A stretch of 64,000 nucleotides of DNA, from the NCBI RefSeq assembly GCF_035989305.1, contig NZ_CP108514.1:6428501-6492500 (forward strand). The letters run 5' to 3'. Each line of letters begins with the position of its first letter. The stretch's first letter is position 1. The stretch is from Streptomyces sp. NBC_01233. Lineage in GTDB: Bacteria > Actinomycetota > Actinomycetes > Streptomycetales > Streptomycetaceae. The notes under the pieces were generated by a model. That model was not told where the DNA came from. It saw only the letters and a program-made list of their open reading frames with translations, and did not search any database. The position numbers and the translations under genes were made by a program. This document shows positions 36,784-45,661 of this stretch, piece after piece.

Positions 36784-38024
36784 CTACCAGGCGACCGGAA
36801 GGCGCTCCGGAGGCCGCTTGATGAAGTCCGTGCACCAGACGAGGTTCTCGGCGGGCACCGCGAGGCGCAGCCCGGGCAGCCGCTCGACCAGCACCTCCAG
36901 CGCGATCTCGGCGTGTGCCCGGCCCGGCGCGGAGGCAGGGCAGAAGTGGCGCCCGGCGCCGAAGGCGGGATGGGCGTTCGGGCTCTCGCACTCCAGGTCC
37001 AGCTCGTCCGGGTGCTCGAAGGCCTCCGGGTCGAAGTTGGCCCCCTCCAGGAGGACGAGGACGAGCTCGCCCTCCTTCACCGGCACGTCGCCGACCCGGA
37101 CGTCCGCCAGGGCGATGCGCGGCAGGCCGTCGCCGACGGACAGGTTCCAGCGCAGCAGCTCGTCGACCGCCTTGCCCGTCCGCTCCGGGTGCTCGCGCAG
37201 GTACCCGATCAGCTCGGGCCTCTGGAGCAGCGCCAGGACCGCGAGGGTGAGGAACGCCGAGGTGGAGACCGCGCCCGCGCCGAAGAGCGAGACGGCGACC
37301 GTCGCGAACATGTCGTCGGTCAGATGGGCCGACTCCGGGTCCGCCTCCTTCAGCCCGGCGAACCTCCCGAGGAGCCCCGTACGCTCCTCGGGGGCCAGGC
37401 CGAGCCGGACGCCCAGCTGCTCGGCGAAGTAGCCCACGTCCTTATACCAGTTGAGGGCCGAGTCGGCGAACGGCTCGCGCGCGGTCATGAACGCGACGTC
37501 CAGCCCCGACATCAGCCGGCGTGGGTCCTCGAAGGGCACCCCGGGCACCTGGCAGTGCAGGGCCGCCGAGAAGGGGTCGGCGAACCCCGCCCGGAGGTCG
37601 GCCGGGCCGCCGTCGGCCACGATCCGGTCGATGAGCCGGCCGGCCTTGGCCCGCAGCAGGTCCTGCAGCCCCTTCCGGCGCGGATGGAGCGCCTTCATCA
37701 CGGCGTTGCGCAGGCCGGCGCTGTTGATGTCGCCCATGGTGTCGACGACCTCGGGCGGGATCGTCAGCGCGTACGGGCGCGGGACCCCGGCGTTCGCCGT
37801 GTCCTTGAGGCTGAAGCGCTCGTCCTCCAGCACCTGCTTGGCCAGCGCGTAGCTGCTCACCAGCCAGGCCGGGTCCCCGGTGAGGGTGCGGACCCCGGCG
37901 ACGGGGCCTTCTCGCGCAGCCGGCCGCACTCCTCGGGGAGCACGTCACCGCGCCGTGAGAGCGGGAAGTCGAGGAGCGGCTGAGGCTCCCGGCCCTCCCG
38001 GCCCTCAAACTGCTCGACGCTCAC
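36784..38024 (-). pseudogene. cytochrome P450 of the cyclodipeptide cluster, frameshifted near N-terminus
   Basis: A heme monooxygenase gene split over two frames. The N-terminus (GTG at 38024, AAAGGA 6 bases upstream) reads VSVEQFEGREGREPQPLLDF to CGRLREKAP. The rest continues one frame away as VAGVRTLTGDPAWLVSSY to the stop at 36784. One extra G near 37901-37904 (gcc ccg gtc gcc) would restore a 413-residue P450. Further on lie an I-helix GAGAVSTS, the ExxR motif in DELLRWN, and the heme loop FGAGRHFCPAS (Cys about 362 when restored), which lacks the usual Gly two after Cys. Its start overlaps the cyclodipeptide synthase end, implying co-translation and oxidation of its product. It is a true pseudogene or a sequencing error. 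Confidence 0.85.
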
Positions 38025-38771
38025 CGACGGTCCTTTCGGCCGGTGCGTGGTGCACGGTGTCCTGGGGTGCGGTGGCCGTGGCGGGCTCGGGCCGTACGAC
38101 GGCGTAGGCCTGGTTGCGGGTCGCGCGCAGGCCCCCGCCGCGTGCGAAGAGGGCATCGGTCAGCGGCATCTCGACGTGGTAGGCCGCCACCGAGGACGGC
38201 ACGTCGAGAATGCTCGGGTGTCCACGAAGAACGGGAGCTCGGCCGCCATGTAATCGAAACAGACCTGCAACTGGTGGTCTGTGATCGATTCACCTTCCGG
38301 CACCTTGGACCCGATAAAGTGCAGGGCCATCTTCTCGCAGCCCTTGCGGAATTCGCCGTCGGTTTCCAGGAAATGCAGGACGCGACGGTGCAGCAGTTGG
38401 TAAACCGGGTTCGACTGGAAGTAGGACAGGGCCCGCACGCGGATATCGGCCTGCCCGGGGACCGATTCCTCCACGCCCTTGAGTATCCGCCGCCGGACCG
38501 CCTTGATTTCCTTCCCGGCGCGCCTTTCCGCGTGCTCGCGGGTGTAGCCGAAAGCGGCGAACATTCGGTCCACATGGAGGTCGGCGTAGACGAAGTCGAC
38601 CTGTGCGAAGCGGGTCTTGGCCCACTGGGCGAGGCCGGCGATGCGTTCGGAACTGAAGTAGCTGTTGCCGGGACTCACTCCGATGAGCACATGGTCGCCG
38701 TCTTCCCGGATGTGGCGGCAGGTGCGGGTGAAGGGCAGGACTTCGAATGATGCGTCAGCTGTGATCGTCAC
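38005..38771 (-). pseudogene. tRNA-dependent cyclodipeptide synthase, frameshifted near C-terminus
   Basis: Makes a cyclic dipeptide from two aminoacyl-tRNAs. The first 190 codons match AlbC-type synthases: HVLIGVSPGNSYFSSERI holds the catalytic Ser and the Asn of the NYH subfamily, then FVYADLHVDRMFAAFGYT and FDYMAAELPFFVD with the aminoacyl-binding Tyr and Glu. As sequenced, the frame then leaves homology and stops at 38160. In the next frame homology resumes as VPSSVAAYHVEMP (the YH pair) and AYAVVRPE, stopping at 38005. One extra base near 38206-38209 restores 255 residues. GTG start 38771. Codon use (ttt, tgt, gat, gaa, aca) is less GC-biased than neighbours, suggesting acquisition. Confidence 0.88.
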
Positions 38772-38903
38772 CTGTGTGGTCGCCCTTGTTGCCGCTTGTC
38801 CCTGGGAGCCCTGCGCTCCTGGTGTGGCGGCAATGCCGTTACGTTATGCCGTGGCCCCGGAGCGTGACAAGCGGAGGCCGGGATTTGTTGGCTGGAATTA
38901 TCG

Positions 38904-38920
38904 CTTCCGTATTACGGAAG
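38904..38920. promoter_or_regulatory. palindrome upstream of the cyclodipeptide synthase gene
   Basis: CTTCCGTATTACGGAAG: two perfect 8-base arms around one central base, 133 bases upstream of the synthase GTG and in a relatively AT-rich patch. The size and symmetry suit a MarR/TetR-type operator, but no regulator gene of that kind is adjacent. Confidence 0.5.
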
Positions 38921-39026
38921 GGTAATTGAAGTTATTTCTGCCGCTCGAACGGGACCCGCGGCGGGGGCCGGCCGGGGGGACCGCTACCCTGAGCCGGTCA
39001 ACAGGCATCAAGAAGGAGTGGACCCA

Positions 39027-39239
39027 GTGGCGGACATCGAGAACGCACGGACGACGTTCGGCAAGTTCGACGTGAACGGCGACGGCTTCGTCACGGCCGA
39101 CGAGTTCAAGGCGGCCATGGCGGCCATGGGCGACCCGTTCGTCACCGGCCCGGTCGCGGACGCCGTGATCGCCGCCAAGGACGCGAACGGCGACGGCCTG
39201 CTGAGCTTCGACGAGTTCTGGGTCTCCCTGAACAAGTAG
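39027..39239 (+). CDS. small EF-hand calcium-binding protein (CabC-like)
   Basis: A 70-residue soluble protein with two canonical EF-hand loops: DVNGDGFVTADE (about residues 16-27) and DANGDGLLSFDE (about 52-63), each with Asp/Asn at positions 1, 3 and 5 and Glu at 12. It has the size and charge of the calsymin/CabC proteins of Streptomyces, which buffer Ca2+ during spore germination and aerial growth. GTG 39027 was chosen because AAGGAG lies 8 bases upstream; the GTG at 39018 would overlap that site. It is monocistronic with a strong hairpin behind it. Confidence 0.93.
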   Translation: MADIENARTTFGKFDVNGDGFVTADEFKAAMAAMGDPFVTGPVADAVIAAKDANGDGLLSFDEFWVSLNK

Positions 39240-39249
39240 TCGGTCCCTC

Positions 39250-39279
39250 CGCTCCCGCCCCGCCGCCGGGGCGGGAGCG
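39250..39279. terminator. hairpin terminator between EF-hand and padR genes
   Basis: Perfect 12-base stem cgctcccgcccc (39250-39261) with ggggcgggagcg (39268-39279) and a six-base loop, just after the EF-hand stop and 14 bases beyond the convergent padR-type stop. Confidence 0.85.
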
Positions 39280-39293
39280 TGCGTGCGCTCGCG

Positions 39294-39842
39294 TCAGGCT
39301 TGCGGCCCGGACATGTCCTCGACCTCGGCGAGGGCCTCCTCCAGCCAGGTCAGCCAGAACGTCTCCAGGGCGATCCCGCCGTGCAGGACGAGCCGGCGCA
39401 GCCGGTCCTCCACGGCGTCGCGCCCCGGCGGGAAGTCCTTCTCCTCGATGGCCTCGTACTGCGCCAGCTGGCGCCGGTGCAGATCCAGATGGCGCCGCAG
39501 CTCAGGGCCGAGCCCCTGCGGCCCCACCACGCCCGCCGCCCGGATCCGCAGCAGCAGCGGGTCGCGCATCGGCTTCGGGTCCTGGCTCTCGCCGACCCAC
39601 CGGGCCAGCTCGGCGCTGCCGCCGGGCAGCACCTCGTACTCCTTCTTCTGCCCCCGCACGGGCACCTCGCTGGGCAGCGCCCGGATCAGCCCGGCCTCCT
39701 CCAGCCGCCCGAGCTCGCGGTAGATCTGCTGGTGCGTCGCCGACCAGAAGTACCCGATCGACTTGTCGAACCGCCGGGTCAGCTCCAGCCCGGACGAGGG
39801 CTTCTCGAGCAGGGCGGTGAGGATGGCATGGGGGAGGGACAT
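39294..39842 (-). CDS. PadR family transcriptional regulator
   Basis: A 182-residue winged-helix repressor. The PadR domain occupies residues about 5-85 (HAILTALLEKPSSGLELTRR, SATHQQIYRELGRLEEAGLI, KKEYEVLPGGSAEL), followed by the C-terminal Vir-type helical dimerisation region (DLHRRQLAQYEAIEEKDF). ATG 39842 lies behind AGGATGG. It is transcribed divergently from a flavodoxin-like reductase gene, with roughly 105 bases between starts. PadR regulators typically control an adjacent detoxification or efflux gene, so the reductase is its likely target. The ligand is unknown. Confidence 0.92.
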   Translation of the reverse strand: MSLPHAILTALLEKPSSGLELTRRFDKSIGYFWSATHQQIYRELGRLEEAGLIRALPSEVPVRGQKKEYEVLPGGSAELARWVGESQDPKPMRDPLLLRIRAAGVVGPQGLGPELRRHLDLHRRQLAQYEAIEEKDFPPGRDAVEDRLRRLVLHGGIALETFWLTWLEEALAEVEDMSGPQA

Positions 39843-39947
39843 GGCGCCATCCTAGATTTGCGGGCGCCGCCCCATGGCCGCCCCATGGCCGCCCCGTACG
39901 GCCGCCCCCGGCTGGCGGCCGGGCCCGGCGGTGCGCAGGCTGGGGGA

Positions 39948-40661
39948 GTGTCCGCCGACTTCGAGTACGCCGACCTCACCGCCGTCTACGTGAACTGCAC
40001 CCTCAAGCGCTCGCCCGAGACCAGCAACACCGACGGCCTGATCGCGAAGAGCCGCGCGGTCATGGAAGCGGCCGGCGCCCGCACCTCGCTCATCCGGGCC
40101 GTCGACCACGACATCGCGACCGGCGTCTGGCCGGACATGACCGAGCACGGCTGGGAGAGCGACCAGTGGCCGGTCCTCTACAGCCAGATCATGGACGCCG
40201 ACATCCTCGTGCTGTGCGGCCCCATCTGGCTCGGCGACAACAGCTCCGTGATGAAGCAGGTCATCGAGCGGCTCTACGCCTGCTCCTCCCTGCTGAACGA
40301 GCAGGGCCAGTACGCCTATTACGGGCGGGTCGGCGGCGCGCTGATCACCGGCAACGAGGACGGCGTCAAGCACTGCGCCATGAACATCCTCTACAGCCTC
40401 CAGCACCTCGGCTACGTGATCCCGCCGCAGGCCGACGCGGGGTGGATCGGCGAGGCCGGACCCGGGCCGTCCTACCTCGACCCGGGCTCGGGCGGTCCCG
40501 AGAACGACTTCACCAACCGCAACACCACCTTCATGTCGTGGAACCTGATGCACCTGGCCGCCCTGCTCAAGCGCTCGGGAGGCGTCCCGGCCCACGGCAA
40601 CCAGCGCTCGCTCTGGGACGCCGGCTGCCGCTTCGACTTCCCCAACCCCGAGCACCGCTGA
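39948..40661 (+). CDS. flavodoxin family / NAD(P)H-dependent oxidoreductase
   Basis: A 237-residue FMN-dependent reductase-like protein. The flavodoxin fold starts with TAVYVNCTLKRSPETSNTDG (phosphate-binding loop with Ser/Thr), continues with ADILVLCGPIWLGDNSSVMK (the P-x-W-x flavin-contact loop) and RVGGALITGNEDGVKHCA. The GTG at 39948 starts directly before the first strand; an ATG at 39885 would add 21 low-complexity residues that lie in the presumed promoter. No clear ribosome site precedes 39948, so translation may be leaderless. Divergent PadR gene suggests inducible expression, perhaps for quinone or aromatic reduction. Confidence 0.85.
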   Translation: MSADFEYADLTAVYVNCTLKRSPETSNTDGLIAKSRAVMEAAGARTSLIRAVDHDIATGVWPDMTEHGWESDQWPVLYSQIMDADILVLCGPIWLGDNSSVMKQVIERLYACSSLLNEQGQYAYYGRVGGALITGNEDGVKHCAMNILYSLQHLGYVIPPQADAGWIGEAGPGPSYLDPGSGGPENDFTNRNTTFMSWNLMHLAALLKRSGGVPAHGNQRSLWDAGCRFDFPNPEHR

Positions 40662-40700
40662 GCCCGCGCCGCGCACGTGGCCGAACGGCTGGAGGAAGCC

Positions 40701-41345
40701 GTGGAACAACTGCTGAGAGTCCAGAACTTCGGCGTCTCGCGCGATGGATTCGGTGCCGGTGAGCACCAGAGCCTGGAGCGGCCGTTCGGCGACGCCGACC
40801 CCGGGGAGCTGTTCGCCTGGGCCGGAGCCACGGCGAGCTGACCCCATCGCACCGACCCCGGAGGGAGCCGGGGCCTCGACGACTACTTCACCCGGGACTT
40901 CGAGCACAACATCGGTGCCGAGATCATGGGCCGCAACAAGTTCGGGCCCCAGCGCGGGCCCTGGCGCGACCACGACTGGCGCGGCTGGTGGGGCGACGAG
41001 CCCCCGTTCCACACACCGGTGTTCGTCATGACCCACCACGAACGCCCTTCGTTCACGCTCTCCGACACCGCCTTCCACTTCGTCGACGCCGACCCGGCCA
41101 CGGTCCTCGGCATGGCACGGGTAGCGGCGCGGGGCCGGGACGTCCGGCTCGGCGGCGGGGCCACCACCATCCGGGAGTTCCTCGACGCCGACCTCGTCGA
41201 CACCCTGCACGTGGCGGTCGCGCCGGTGGAGTTCGGAGCCGGGGCGCGGCTCTGGGAGTCCCCCGACGAGCTGCTCGACCGGTTCCATCTCGACGTCGTG
41301 CCCAGCCCGAGCGGCGTGACGCACCACCTCTTCTGGCGGCGGTGA
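40701..41345 (+). pseudogene. DHFR/RibD-family reductase gene with in-frame TGA
   Basis: A gene for a 214-residue dihydrofolate-reductase-like (RibD C-terminal domain) protein interrupted at codon 47. It starts at GTG 40701 behind GGAGGAAGCC and reads VEQLLRVQNFGVSRDGFGAG to LFAWAGATAS, then TGA at 40839-40841. It continues in the same frame as PHRTDPGGSRGLDDYF, EIMGRNKFGPQRGPW, PVFVMTHHERPSF and VRLGGGATTIREFL to the normal end. A Trp codon (TGG) at that site fits the family best, so one G-to-A change explains the stop. A shortened product from ATG 40926 could be made but lacks the N-terminal cofactor strand. Confidence 0.83.
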
Positions 41346-41484
41346 GCACCTGTGCCGTCCGAAGCCGCCAGAGCCGGGAGGATCTGAGACCTCCCTCTTC
41401 TCCTCCTGGTCGGCCTTCCTGCCCCGGGCGAGGAGATCCACCACGTGCGGGGCATGCGGGAGGACCGGGAGTGGTGGGCGTCCG

Positions 41485-42069
41485 ATGCTTCCTGTGGAGC
41501 TCGGTCGAATGCGGCCCGCAGCGGTGGCGAGTCACCATCGCTTCTCGAAACGGGGGCTACGCTGGGTGGCCACGGACGAGATCTGCAACGTGCTCCCGTA
41601 CGGCGAGCTCGCCGACCCGCTCGGGGCGCGCGAGGAGGCCGCGGACCGGGACAAGCGGTCCGGCCAGGGCGCCCAGGGCGCCCCGGGCGTCAAGTGCGTC
41701 CAGCCGCTCGTCGAGACCGGCCCGGCGAAGTACGGCAACGTCAAGGTGGAGCTGGACCTCGCGTACACGGAGAGCGTCGACTTCTCCGAGGACGTCTTCG
41801 CCCGGGCCCGGGGCACGGCCGAGGACATGCCCGACAGCGGCCTCACCGAGGTGAAGGGCGTCGGCAAGGAGGCCTACCGGTTCGCCTTCAACAAGCCGAC
41901 CGAGCTGCGCCGGGTGCGCGCGCTGCGGCTGCGCGACGGCAACATGATGATCGACGTGACGGTCACGGCCGAGGCCCGCACACCGCCCACTGCCGAGAGC
42001 CTGAAGGCGTACGACGCGTCGGTGGACGATTTCGCCAAGGGGGTCCTCAAGGCGCTGCGCCGCGGATAG
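41485..42069 (+). CDS. hypothetical protein, N-terminus uncertain
   Basis: A frame of up to 194 residues. The conserved-looking part begins at residue 28 (ATDEICNVLPYGELADPLGA) and resembles the mature part of small actinobacterial lipoproteins, with two cysteines (EICNVL and VKCVQPL). The first 27 residues are basic and show no signal peptide or lipobox, which such proteins normally have. Either the true start is lost (a truncated gene) or the protein is cytoplasmic. No good ribosome site precedes ATG 41485 or ATG 41509. No family was recognised and nothing around it gives a function. Confidence 0.6.
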   Translation: MLPVELGRMRPAAVASHHRFSKRGLRWVATDEICNVLPYGELADPLGAREEAADRDKRSGQGAQGAPGVKCVQPLVETGPAKYGNVKVELDLAYTESVDFSEDVFARARGTAEDMPDSGLTEVKGVGKEAYRFAFNKPTELRRVRALRLRDGNMMIDVTVTAEARTPPTAESLKAYDASVDDFAKGVLKALRRG

Positions 42070-42084
42070 CCGATGGCGGAAACG

Positions 42085-42118
42085 GGAAGGGGCCCGGCGC
42101 GTACGCCGGGCCCCTTCC
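42085..42118. terminator. bidirectional hairpin between convergent hypothetical and sdaA genes
   Basis: Perfect 15-base stem ggaaggggcccggcg (42085-42099) with cgccgggccccttcc (42104-42118) and a cgta loop, 15 bases after the upstream stop and 16 before the sdaA stop. Confidence 0.9.
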
Positions 42119-42133
42119 GTCACCGGTCGGCGA

Positions 42134-43516
<1,383 letters not shown>

Positions 43517-43582
43517 GGTGGCGGACTCCCTTGTCTGCTCGTGGGGTGGGAGGGGGCAGGAGAGGTGGATTGATCGGATTTT

Positions 43583-43632
43583 GTCCGACAGTCGAGCTTA
43601 ACGCGATGAGGTGAACGGCTCGGCTGTCGGAC
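43583..43632. promoter_or_regulatory. inverted repeat with TGTCSGAC cores upstream of sdaA
   Basis: gtccgacagtcgagc (43583-43597) and gctcggctgtcggac (43618-43632) are inverted copies with one mismatch, 20 bases apart. Each arm carries a TGTC-N-GAC core, a half-site style known for GntR/FCD regulators. It lies 67-116 bases upstream of the sdaA ATG, where an operator would be expected; a hairpin in the leader is the alternative. Confidence 0.5.
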
Positions 43633-43847
43633 GAGGTGGGAAGGATTACGTGGACAGGTCGGGCGGGTGCCGTCTCGCGCTCCGGAGCCGCCTCGTCGTC
43701 CCGCACGGCCGTGGCCGCGCCGACACTCGTCGCCGGGTGGCGGAAGAAGGGGTGGAGGGAGCCCTGCGCCGTGCGGGGGCTAGGGGCCGGGGCAGGTGCG
43801 GAGGGTGGGGGCGGGGGGTGCGCCCGCCCGGTACTCCTTGGTCATGA

Positions 43848-43887
43848 GAAGGGCCCGGCCCTGTCCGCGAACAAGACCGGGCCCTTC
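43848..43887 (-). terminator. hairpin terminator after glyA
   Basis: Eleven-base stem gaagggcccgg (43848-43858) with ccgggcccttc (43877-43887), beginning 11 bases beyond the glyA stop. Confidence 0.75.
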
Positions 43888-43897
43888 ATGCCGTCGC

Positions 43898-45154
43898 TTA
43901 GAGCGACGGGTACAGCGGGAACTTCGCGGCGAGCGCGGAGACGCGCGCCTTGAGGGACTCGGCGTCGTACGCCGGCTTCAGCGCCTGCGCGATGATCTCG
44001 GCGACCTCGGTGAAGGCCTCGGCGTCGAAACCGCGGGTGGCGAGGGCCGGCGTACCGATCCGCAGACCCGAGGTGACCATCGGGGGCCGCGGGTCGTTCG
44101 GGATGGCGTTGCGGTTGACCGTGATGCCGACCTCGTGGAGGCGGTCCTCGGCCTGCTGGCCGTCCAGCTCGGAGTTGCGCAGGTCGACCAGGACCAGGTG
44201 CACGTCGGTGCCGCCGGTGAGGACGTCCACGCCCACGGCCTTGACGTCGTCCTGGACCAGGCGGGCGGCGAGGATCTTGGCGCCCTCCAGGGTGCGCTCC
44301 TGGCGCTCCTTGAACTCGGGCGAGGCCGCGACCAGGAAGGAGACGGCCTTGGCCGCGATCACGTGCTCCAGCGGGCCGCCCTGCTGACCCGGGAAGACCG
44401 CGGAGTTGATCTTCTTGGCCAGCTCCTGCGTCGACAGGATGACACCGCCGCGCGGACCGCCGAGGGTCTTGTGCGTGGTGGTCGTGACGACGTGGGCGTG
44501 CGGCACCGGGTTCGGGTGCAGACCCGCGGCGACCAGGCCGGCGAAGTGCGCCATGTCGACCATCAGGTACGCGCCGACCTCGTCCGCGATCCGGCGGAAG
44601 GCGGCGAAGTCCAGCTGGCGCGGGTACGCGGACCAGCCGGCGACGATCAGCTGCGGCTTGGACTCCTTGGCGAGGCGCTCGACCTCGGCCATGTCCACCT
44701 CGCCGGTCTCGTCGACGTGGTACGGGACCACGTTGTAGAGCTTGCCGGAGAAGTTGATCTTCATGCCGTGGGTCAGGTGACCGCCGTGGGCCAGGTTGAG
44801 GCCCATGATCGTGTCGCCCGGCTTCAGCAGCGCGAACATCGCGGCGGCGTTCGCCTGCGCACCCGAGTGCGGCTGGACGTTCGCGTGCTCGGCGCCGAAC
44901 AGCGCCTTGATGCGGTCGATCGCGATCTGCTCGACGACGTCGACGTGCTCGCAGCCGCCGTAGTAACGGCGGCCCGGGTAGCCCTCGGCGTACTTGTTGG
45001 TCAGGACCGAACCCTGGGCCTCCATGACGGCGACCGGAGCGAAGTTCTCCGACGCGATCATTTCCAGGGTGGACTGCTGGCGCACGAGCTCGGCGTCGAC
45101 GGCGGCGGCGACGTCCGGGTCGAGCTCGTGGAGAGGGGTGTTCAGTACAGACAT
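43898..45154 (-). CDS. glyA: serine hydroxymethyltransferase
   Basis: Interconverts serine and glycine with transfer of a one-carbon unit to tetrahydrofolate. The 418-residue fold type I PLP enzyme has the cofactor lysine in [15 protein letters not shown], the start [32 protein letters not shown] (first part only conserved strictly) and [18 protein letters not shown]. The ATG 45154 begins [10 protein letters not shown]. It follows gcvH by 15 bases, so it is the third gene of the riboswitch-controlled unit gcvT-gcvH-glyA. The intergenic spacing allows a single transcript. Confidence 0.97.
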   Translation of the reverse strand: MSVLNTPLHELDPDVAAAVDAELVRQQSTLEMIASENFAPVAVMEAQGSVLTNKYAEGYPGRRYYGGCEHVDVVEQIAIDRIKALFGAEHANVQPHSGAQANAAAMFALLKPGDTIMGLNLAHGGHLTHGMKINFSGKLYNVVPYHVDETGEVDMAEVERLAKESKPQLIVAGWSAYPRQLDFAAFRRIADEVGAYLMVDMAHFAGLVAAGLHPNPVPHAHVVTTTTHKTLGGPRGGVILSTQELAKKINSAVFPGQQGGPLEHVIAAKAVSFLVAASPEFKERQERTLEGAKILAARLVQDDVKAVGVDVLTGGTDVHLVLVDLRNSELDGQQAEDRLHEVGITVNRNAIPNDPRPPMVTSGLRIGTPALATRGFDAEAFTEVAEIIAQALKPAYDAESLKARVSALAAKFPLYPSL

Positions 45155-45169
45155 CAGGGTCCCCTGGGG

Positions 45170-45550
45170 TCAGTTACCGGCGGTGAGCTTGGTGTACTCC
45201 TCGAAGGACAGGGCGTCCTTCGGCTCCTCCGAGAGGCGCACCTTGAACAGCCAGCCGCCCTCGAACGGGGCCGTGTTCACGAGCGCCGGGTCGTCCACGA
45301 CGTCCTGGTTGGCCTCGACGATCTCGCCGGAGACGGGGGAGTACAGGTCGCTGACCGACTTCGTCGACTCCAGCTCGCCACAGGTCTCGCCCTCGGTCAC
45401 GGTGTCGCCGACCTCGGGGAGCTGGGCGTAGACGACGTCACCGAGCGCGTTGGCCGCGAACTCCGTGATGCCGACCGTCGCGACGCCGTCCACGGCGTCC
45501 GACAGCCACTCGTGCTCCTTGGTGTAACGCAGCTTCTCGGGGTTGCTCAT
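45170..45550 (-). CDS. gcvH: glycine cleavage system H protein
   Basis: Lipoyl carrier that shuttles the methylamine group between the P, T and L proteins. The 126-residue protein has the standard fold and the lipoylated lysine in [23 protein letters not shown] 45550 behind AGGAGAATCAGGTC. It lies 111 bases after gcvT and 15 bases before glyA in the same direction. The P protein (gcvP) is not in this window; in many streptomycetes it is encoded elsewhere. Confidence 0.97.
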   Translation of the reverse strand: MSNPEKLRYTKEHEWLSDAVDGVATVGITEFAANALGDVVYAQLPEVGDTVTEGETCGELESTKSVSDLYSPVSGEIVEANQDVVDDPALVNTAPFEGGWLFKVRLSEEPKDALSFEEYTKLTAGN

Positions 45551-45661
45551 GACCTGATTCTCCTGGATGCGGGGGAGTGGATACGAACGGTGGTCTCGGG
45601 TACTGAGACGCTGCCGTACGGGGTTCCGTACGGCTCGTGCACGGCTCGGCCGTGTGCGGAA

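Larger units (their letters stand above)
43517..43897. other. intergenic region upstream of sdaA
   Basis: No gene. It contains a 15-base inverted repeat (43583-43632, own entry) and the terminator of glyA (43848-43887). The remainder is GC-rich without recognisable structure. Confidence 0.6.

Noticed and set aside
37895..38215. Programmed frameshifting in the CDPS and P450 genes
   Set aside because: No slippery heptamer or downstream structure is evident at either site, and two separate programmed shifts in adjacent genes are improbable.
40839..40841. TGA in the DHFR-like gene read as selenocysteine or readthrough
   Set aside because: The family has Trp here, no SECIS-like hairpin is evident, and DHFR-type proteins do not use selenocysteine.
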